Source: Nitriliruptorales bacterium
GTDB taxonomy: Bacteria > Actinomycetota > Nitriliruptoria > Euzebyales > Egibacteraceae
Assembly: GCA_007133145.1 (NCBI GenBank)
Contig: SLNF01000329.1
Span: forward strand, 1-19,321
Length of the DNA stretch: 19,321 nt
Reading direction: 5' to 3'
Below, piece after piece: positions 14,763 to 19,321 of the stretch. Positions within the stretch are counted from its first letter, which is position 1; each line of letters opens with the position of its first letter. Below the pieces are notes generated by a model that searched no databases, was not told the origin of the DNA, and worked only from the letters and a program-made list of their open reading frames with translations. Made by a program: the position numbers and the translations under genes.

Positions 14763-14769
14763 TGAGGAG
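14763..14769 (+). promoter_or_regulatory. Ribosome binding site of the small membrane protein gene
   Basis: TGAGGAG ends 5 bases before the ATG at 14775. It is the main reason to accept that short gene as real. Confidence 0.65.
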
Positions 14770-14774
14770 CGCTC

Positions 14775-14987
14775 ATGTCATCGATCGAGACGTTGCGCGG
14801 CGTGCTCGTCGCCGGCGCCGTGGCCGCCGCGGTCCTCGCGGCCCTGCTCGGGCTGTGGCTGCCCGCTGCCGTCCTCGCCGTCGCCGTGCTCATCCACGGG
14901 GTGCTCACCCCCTACGTCCGGCGGCAGGGAGGATCCGGGAGTCCGACCTCAGGCGAGGTCCCACCGCCCCGCCCGCTCGCCGAGTAG
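14775..14987 (+). CDS. Small hypothetical membrane protein
   Basis: This 70-residue protein has two likely membrane helices (about 8-28 and 30-45), then VRRQGGSGSP and a proline-rich tail. I do not recognise it and suggest no function. Support comes from the strong TGAGGAG ribosome site and the typical hydrophobic composition. The 72 bases between rluD and this gene hold no convincing promoter. A weak inverted repeat, CGGCC-TCGAACA-GGGCCG, begins near 14711. The stop is only 5 bases from the stop of the convergent GH32 gene. Confidence 0.6.
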   Translation: MSSIETLRGVLVAGAVAAAVLAALLGLWLPAAVLAVAVLIHGVLTPYVRRQGGSGSPTSGEVPPPRPLAE

Positions 14988-14992
14988 GGGCG

Positions 14993-16429
14993 CTACGGCG
15001 GAGACGTGCCCGCGCCCATCGTGTGGACGACGAGGCTTGCCATCGTGGCCGTTGGGGCGGCGAGCTCGAGACCGCAGCTGTCGGGCCGGACGGGGTAGAC
15101 CCGTGCGGTGAGCGGCTGCGGGCCGGCGAAGACCTCGATGATGGAGCGGTCGACGAGGACGCGGACCGCGAGGGGGCCCGCGGGGACCACGAGCGGGGCG
15201 GTGACGACGTCGGCGCTGACGTCCTCGGCGCGTGAGGAACGTCGGCGGTCGAGCTCGAGTCGCCCTGCGGCACGGTCGATGGTGACCGTCGTCGCCTCCT
15301 CGCCGTCGGGGCTCGCGAGGACCCGCAGGACGGCGGCCTCCTGCTCGCCGACGAGGGTGAGCTCGACGTCGAGCGATGCGCCCGCGTTCTCGTGACGCAG
15401 AGACCCGTCGACCGTCGCGCCGTCGAGGCAGAGCCGTCGCTGCCGTAGCCGCCCGAGCTCGGGGAGCGGGTCGAGGCGCGGCCAGCCGTCGGCGACGGTG
15501 AGCACCCTGGCGGGGGTCAGTGTTCCCGACCAGCCCGCCCGCGCGGGTCCCGCCGGCCCGCGGGCCTCCTGCGACCAGCCCCACACCAGCCACCGTCCAT
15601 CGTCGTCGAGGACGCACGGGGCGTACCAGTCGGGCCCGAGGTCGAGCCGTCGGGCGCGCTCGGGCCGCAGCGTCGTGCCGTCGAAGGCCCCGACGATGCC
15701 GATCGCGTGGTGGGTGGTCGTGTCGCCGTCGTGGACGCTGACGAGGGCGATGGCCGCGTCCGAGCCCTGGAGCAGCGACGGGCACTCCCACATCATGCCG
15801 GCCCACTCCCCGACGACATGCTCGTCCTCGCCGACGAGCGCGGGCCCGAGATCCTCCCAGCGCCGCAGGTCAGGGGAGCGAAAGTGCAGCAGCGCCCCGC
15901 CACGGCCCACGAGGCCGCTGCCGACGAGCTGGTGCCAGCCGTCGCCGGCCCGCCAGACGAAGGGGTCGCGGAAGCCCGTCAGCGCGAGGCCCGGTGGTGG
16001 CGGCGTCACCGGGTTCTCCACGGCCTTGCGCCACTCCCGTAGACCCGGGTCGCGGCTCGTCGCCAGGCACGTCGCCTGCCACTGCCCGGGGCCGACCGGG
16101 CCCCGCACGCCGGTGTAGAGCAGCGCGGCCCCCTCCTCGGTGACCACGCCGGAGCCGGAGAAGCAGCCGTCGGCATCGGCGCCGTCGACGCTCGGGGCCA
16201 GTGCCTCGGGCAGGTGGCGCCAGTGCACGAGGTCGCGGCTGTCGACGTGGCCCCAGTGCGGACGGGCCCACTGCGTGCCGTGGGGGTTGTGCTGGTAGAA
16301 GAGGTGGTAGCGGCCGTCCCGGCGCAGCGCGCCCACCGGGTCGTTGATCCAGCCGACCGGGGCGGTGAGGTGAAAGCGCGGACGGTGGTGGTCCTCCCCG
16401 GTGCCGGCGGCTGCCCGCGGCTCGCTCAC
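14993..16429 (-). CDS. GH32 beta-fructosidase (sucrose or fructan hydrolase), predicted cytoplasmic
   Basis: This 478-residue family 32 glycoside hydrolase releases fructose from sucrose, sucrose-6-phosphate or fructo-oligosaccharides. The five-bladed propeller carries the catalytic triad: D30 in GWINDPVG (26-33, nucleophile; the usual form is WMNDPNG), D155 in GFRDPFVW (152-159, transition-state stabiliser) and E215 in WECPSLL (214-220, acid/base). The C-terminal beta-sandwich ends with DRSIIEVFAGPQPLTARVYP. There is no signal peptide, so it should act on imported sugar. The GTG at 16429 overlaps the permease stop (GTGA); the open frame continues upstream but only antisense to family sense. 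An ABC-type importer rather than a PTS beside it argues for unphosphorylated sucrose or short fructans. Substrate is inferred. Confidence 0.93.
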   Translation of the reverse strand: MSEPRAAAGTGEDHHRPRFHLTAPVGWINDPVGALRRDGRYHLFYQHNPHGTQWARPHWGHVDSRDLVHWRHLPEALAPSVDGADADGCFSGSGVVTEEGAALLYTGVRGPVGPGQWQATCLATSRDPGLREWRKAVENPVTPPPPGLALTGFRDPFVWRAGDGWHQLVGSGLVGRGGALLHFRSPDLRRWEDLGPALVGEDEHVVGEWAGMMWECPSLLQGSDAAIALVSVHDGDTTTHHAIGIVGAFDGTTLRPERARRLDLGPDWYAPCVLDDDGRWLVWGWSQEARGPAGPARAGWSGTLTPARVLTVADGWPRLDPLPELGRLRQRRLCLDGATVDGSLRHENAGASLDVELTLVGEQEAAVLRVLASPDGEEATTVTIDRAAGRLELDRRRSSRAEDVSADVVTAPLVVPAGPLAVRVLVDRSIIEVFAGPQPLTARVYPVRPDSCGLELAAPTATMASLVVHTMGAGTSPP

Positions 16430-17277
16430 CCCTTCACCCCGCTCGAGGCCACGCTCTGGACGAACCAGCGCTGGAAGGCGATGAAGACGATGAGCAACGG
16501 GATGGTCATGAGGAAGGCGAAGGCCATGATGTCGCCCCAGCTGATCGGCGGCTGGGTGACGAAGACCGAGATACCGAGCGGCAGGGGCCGCACGTCGGGG
16601 CCGCTGGTGACGAGCACCGGCCAGAGCAGCTGGCCCCAGGCGAAGAGGAAGCTCAGGATCCCGACGGTGGCGTAGGCGGGCTTGGCCAGCGGGACGCTCA
16701 CGCGCAGGAAGGTCGTGAGCGGTCCCGCCCCGTCGACCCGCGCGGCCTCCTCGAGCTCGCGGGGCACGGCGAGGAAGAAGGTGTAGAAGAGGTAGATGAA
16801 GAGCGGATTGGCGATGAAGGGCAGCACCTGGACGGTGTAGGTGTTGCGCAGACCGACCTCCGACATCATCCACAGCAGGGGGATCGCGACGGCCTCGAGC
16901 GGGATGATCATGAGCGCGATGACGCCGAGCAGGATGATCCGGGAGCCGCGGAAGGGCAGGCGGGCCAGGGCGTAGCCGAAGAGGCTGTTGACGACGAGCC
17001 CCACCCCGACGATCGCCGAGGAGATGATCGCGGAGTTGACGAAGAGCAAGCCGAACCGGCCGCGCTCGAAGGCCCCCACGAAGTTCTCGAGCGTGGCGTT
17101 CGTCGGCCAGAACGCCCGGATGGTGTTGCCCTCGGCGAGGACGAGCTCGTCGGGCTTGAAGGCGCCGACGACCATGTAGGCGAGCGGCACGAGGAAGAGC
17201 GCCGCGATGGCCGTGAGCAGCAGGTACATCGGCCAGGCGCGCCTGGTGAGGCGGTCGGTACCGGCGAGGGCGCTCAT
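16426..17277 (-). CDS. CUT1-family sugar ABC transporter permease (MalG type)
   Basis: This 283-residue inner-membrane protein of the MalG type is the second half of a sugar importer. There are about six membrane segments, the first at about 17-38. The cytoplasmic EAA loop EEAARVDGAGPLTTFLRVSVPL (about residues 176-197; the EAA...G motif contacts the ATPase) is well preserved. The C-terminus QRWFVQSVASSGVKG is the common MalG-type ending. The ATG at 17277 overlaps the stop of the first permease (ATGA) and its own stop overlaps the GH32 start, so the three genes should be translated together. Sugar type is suggested only by the GH32 neighbour. Confidence 0.95.
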   Translation of the reverse strand: MSALAGTDRLTRRAWPMYLLLTAIAALFLVPLAYMVVGAFKPDELVLAEGNTIRAFWPTNATLENFVGAFERGRFGLLFVNSAIISSAIVGVGLVVNSLFGYALARLPFRGSRIILLGVIALMIIPLEAVAIPLLWMMSEVGLRNTYTVQVLPFIANPLFIYLFYTFFLAVPRELEEAARVDGAGPLTTFLRVSVPLAKPAYATVGILSFLFAWGQLLWPVLVTSGPDVRPLPLGISVFVTQPPISWGDIMAFAFLMTIPLLIVFIAFQRWFVQSVASSGVKG

Positions 17278-18218
17278 CCCCGGTCCTCCCTGAGCAGGAA
17301 CCGTTGGACGACCGTCACTGCGAGGACGACGAGGAAGAAGATCACCGCGATCGCGGAGGCCCGGGCGATCTGCTGACGCTCGAAGCCCACGGTGACCATC
17401 TCGAGCATCATGACGTTCGTGCGTCCCAGCGGTGCGCCGCGCGTCATCACCCACACCTGGTCGAAGAGCCGGAAGGCGAGGATCATCGTCACCGTCGCAA
17501 CGAAGATGAGCGTGTTGCGCAGCTGCGGCACGGTGATGTAGGCGAAGCGCTGCCAGCGGCTCGCGCCGTCGATCGCCCCGGCCTCGTAGAGCTCCTCGGG
17601 GATATCCTGCAGGCCCGCGAGGATGATGATCATCTGGAACCCGACGCCCTGCCAGATCGACATGATCATGATCGAGGGCATCGCCATCGTCTCGCTGCGC
17701 AGCCACTCCGACTGCAGCGTGCCGAACGACACGAGGCTGAGGATGCCGTTGAGCAGGCCATGGTCGGGGCTGTAGAGCAGGAGCCACACCGTCGCGGCGA
17801 CGGTCATGACGACGACCACCGGGGAGAAGTAGATCGCCCGGAAGGCCCTGATCCCGCGCATGCTCTGGTTGACGAGCATCGCGAGGGCGAGCGCGAGCCC
17901 GGTCTGTAGCGGTACGACGACGAGCGTGAAGTAGACGTTGTTGCCGAAGGCCTGACGGAAGCTCGGGTCGGTGAGCGTCGCGACGTAGTTCTCGAGGCCG
18001 ATGAAGCGGGTCTCGAGCGGTGAGGCGAGCCGCAGGTTCGTCAGCGAGAGCCCGACGGCCATGAGGAAGGGGGTGACGAGGAAGGTGAGCAGGAGCAGGA
18101 GCCCCGGCAGGCTGAAGAGCAAGCCTGCGCGGCGGCGACGGCGGCGCTGGCGCCGCTGCCCGCGCTGCGCTGCGGGTGCCTCGGGTGCGGCGGTTCGGGT
18201 CTCGAGGCTCGCGGCCAT
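17274..18218 (-). CDS. CUT1-family sugar ABC transporter permease (MalF type)
   Basis: This 314-residue inner-membrane permease of the MalF/UgpA type pairs with the MalG-type protein downstream. A basic N-terminus with an arginine run (about 22-30) precedes six membrane segments, the first at about 32-55. The EAA loop is EELYEAGAIDGASRWQRF (208-225), followed by VPQLRNTL. The ATG at 18218 is supported by GGGAGG at 18225-18230, six bases upstream. The frame stays open further upstream into the intergenic hairpins, but that reading has no family match. It is separated from the binding-protein gene by 100 bases that hold two stem-loops. Confidence 0.95.
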   Translation of the reverse strand: MAASLETRTAAPEAPAAQRGQRRQRRRRRRAGLLFSLPGLLLLLTFLVTPFLMAVGLSLTNLRLASPLETRFIGLENYVATLTDPSFRQAFGNNVYFTLVVVPLQTGLALALAMLVNQSMRGIRAFRAIYFSPVVVVMTVAATVWLLLYSPDHGLLNGILSLVSFGTLQSEWLRSETMAMPSIMIMSIWQGVGFQMIIILAGLQDIPEELYEAGAIDGASRWQRFAYITVPQLRNTLIFVATVTMILAFRLFDQVWVMTRGAPLGRTNVMMLEMVTVGFERQQIARASAIAVIFFLVVLAVTVVQRFLLREDRG

Positions 18219-18241
18219 GCTCGACCTCCCTCGGTGGTGGG

Positions 18242-18278
18242 CCGCCGCGTCGGTACGGGGGGGGCACCGACGCGGCGG
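18242..18278 (-). promoter_or_regulatory. Intercistronic stem-loop (13-bp perfect stem) upstream of the permeases
   Basis: CCGCCGCGTCGGT (18242-18254) pairs perfectly with ACCGACGCGGCGG (18266-18278) across an 11-base loop that is a run of C on the transcribed strand. No U-tract follows, so a simple intrinsic terminator is unlikely. It sits between the binding-protein stop and the permease start, where hairpins often protect the upstream mRNA or partly stop transcription, so that more binding protein than permease is made. Confidence 0.7.
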
Positions 18279-18282
18279 GCGT

Positions 18283-18308
18283 GGCGGGGTCACGGTGGCG
18301 ACCCCGCC
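18283..18308 (-). promoter_or_regulatory. Second intercistronic stem-loop (9-bp perfect stem) just after the binding-protein stop
   Basis: GGCGGGGTC (18283-18291) pairs with GACCCCGCC (18300-18308) across an 8-base loop. It begins 10 bases after the stop codon of the solute-binding protein and is followed 4 bases later by the larger hairpin. Together the two fill about two-thirds of the 100-base gap. Confidence 0.65.
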
Positions 18309-18318
18309 GGACTCCGGG

Positions 18319-19321
18319 CTACTGCGGTGGCGGGTAGCCCTCGTTGGCCTCGATGTCGGCGTCGATCTCCGCCGCGGCGGTGTCGAGGGCACCGGCGACG
18401 TCGCCACCGTCGATGATCGTCTGGATGGCCTGGTTGAAGGCCGAGGAGATCGTCGGGTAGGCGGGGTGCGGCGGACGTGGGACCGTCCAGCCCTCCTCGA
18501 GCTGGACGCGGAAGAGCTCGAGGTCACCACCGGGGCCGAAGCGCTCGGTGCCCTCGGCGACCGACTGGCGCGACGGGATCGCCCCGCTGGCCTCGCTCAT
18601 GCGCTCCATCTGCTCCGGCTCGAGGGTGAACTCAATGAACGCCCACGCGGCGTCGGGGTCGGCGTCGGCGCCGACGGCCCACTGCCAGGATCCCTGGCCG
18701 CTGCGCGTGCCCTCGCCGAAGTCCGGCAGGGGCAGGACGGCGAGGTCGTCGCCGAGCGCGTCCTTGTAGTTGGCGTACTCCCAGTGGCCCACCATCGAGA
18801 TCGGCGTGCGGCCCTCGACGAACGCCGCGTCGTCGGCGTTGTCGTCGACGTAGCCCTCCTCGAACCAACCCTGGAAGACCGTGAGCGCGTCGACGGCCTC
18901 GGGGCTGTTGAGGGTGCCTTCGGCGACCTCCTCGTCGCGGTCGAGCGTGTCGGTGCCCGCCGACCAGAGGAACGGCTGGTAGAGGTAGGAGTAGTACTCG
19001 CCCTGGCCGTAGTTCTGCTTGACGTCGAGCGGGCGCTCGAAGCCGGCCTCGCGCAGAGCGCCGAGCAGGTCGGTGAACTCCTCAGCGGTCCAGGCCTCCT
19101 CGGGGGAGGTCGGGATGTCGACGCCGAGCTCCTCGAGGACGCTCGCGTCGGCGTACATCCCGAGCCCGGAGTCGAACATCCCGACGGCCCAGAGTTGATC
19201 GGCGTAGGTGCCCTGCTCGACGATCGACGGCAGGAGGTCGTCGGCGAGCTCGTCGGGCACGCAGGTGTCGATGGGCTGGAGGTCCCCCGACCAGGCGTAG
19301 TTGAAGGCGAACGACGCGTCC
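18319..19321 (-). CDS. Extracellular sugar-binding protein of an ABC transporter (family 1), N-terminus outside window
   Basis: This gene encodes the binding protein that captures the sugar outside the membrane and delivers it to the two permeases. About 334 C-terminal residues are visible; the frame is open to the window edge, so the signal peptide (in actinobacteria usually a lipoprotein one) is not seen. The fold and motifs are those of MalE/UgpB-type proteins: YADQLWAVGMFDSGLGMYAD near the visible start, VEGRTPISMVGHWEYANY, the GSWQWAVGADADPDAAWAFI region and the PAYPTISSAFNQAIQTII stretch near the end. The chain is very acidic, as is common for secreted proteins of high-GC actinobacteria. 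It lies first in the operon with the permeases and GH32 enzyme. A GTG at 19260 is not the true start. Confidence 0.93.
   Translation of the reverse strand, partial: DASFAFNYAWSGDLQPIDTCVPDELADDLLPSIVEQGTYADQLWAVGMFDSGLGMYADASVLEELGVDIPTSPEEAWTAEEFTDLLGALREAGFERPLDVKQNYGQGEYYSYLYQPFLWSAGTDTLDRDEEVAEGTLNSPEAVDALTVFQGWFEEGYVDDNADDAAFVEGRTPISMVGHWEYANYKDALGDDLAVLPLPDFGEGTRSGQGSWQWAVGADADPDAAWAFIEFTLEPEQMERMSEASGAIPSRQSVAEGTERFGPGGDLELFRVQLEEGWTVPRPPHPAYPTISSAFNQAIQTIIDGGDVAGALDTAAAEIDADIEANEGYPPPQ

Noticed and set aside
16430..16873. Extension of the GH32 frame upstream into the permease gene
   Set aside because: It would overlap most of the second half of a certain permease in another frame; the GTGA overlap at 16429 gives the family N-terminus.
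1..19321. Mobile elements, CRISPR arrays, tRNA or rRNA genes, defence systems
   Set aside because: No transposase, integrase, phage or toxin-antitoxin motif, no regularly spaced repeats, and no tRNA-like fold or rRNA sequence was recognised on either strand.

Overview
This is a very GC-rich chromosomal window from an actinobacterium. The evidence is the cell-division gene order ftsZ-pgeF-yggS-sepF-yggT-divIVA(wag31), no ftsA before ftsZ, a DivIVA with an N-terminal polar-targeting motif, and a TraR/DksA-lspA-rluD block close behind, as in Streptomyces. The exact lineage cannot be fixed from the sequence. Loss of murG and murB from the cluster hints at something outside the best-known genera, but that is a guess.

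Positions 1-3816 hold the end of the dcw (division and cell wall) cluster: the 3' end of murD, then ftsW, murC and ftsQ, each starting inside the stop codon of the gene before it. A 274-base gap follows, with a good sigma-70-type promoter and an AT-rich inverted repeat. ftsZ and its train then run from 4091 to 8633: pgeF, yggS, sepF, yggT, divIVA and a small membrane protein. Together these make lipid-linked peptidoglycan precursor (MurD, MurC), polymerise septal glycan (FtsW), build and anchor the Z ring (FtsZ, SepF), link it to the septal synthase (FtsQ) and organise polar growth (DivIVA).

Positions 8537-12282 lie on the minus strand: ileS, a eukaryote-like IleRS with the GxHH form of the class I signature, followed by a translationally coupled gene for a membrane-anchored HExxH putative metalloprotease. 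Divergent from ileS, on the plus strand, are a DUF167 protein, a TraR/DksA zinc-finger regulator that may be leaderless, lspA, rluD and a small membrane protein (12335-14987).

Positions 14993-19321 on the minus strand are a sugar-uptake operon: a solute-binding protein that runs off the window end, two CUT1-type permeases and a GH32 beta-fructosidase without a signal peptide. The likely job is import of sucrose or a fructo-oligosaccharide and hydrolysis in the cytoplasm. No ATPase or regulator is visible. Two perfect stem-loops fill most of the gap between binding protein and permease.

No mobile element, CRISPR array, rRNA, tRNA or defence system was seen. I found no clear new biological system. 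The points most worth a second look are the gaps in the dcw cluster, the ftsZ leader, the HExxH gene coupled to ileS, the inverted ileS block and the tandem hairpins in the sugar operon.
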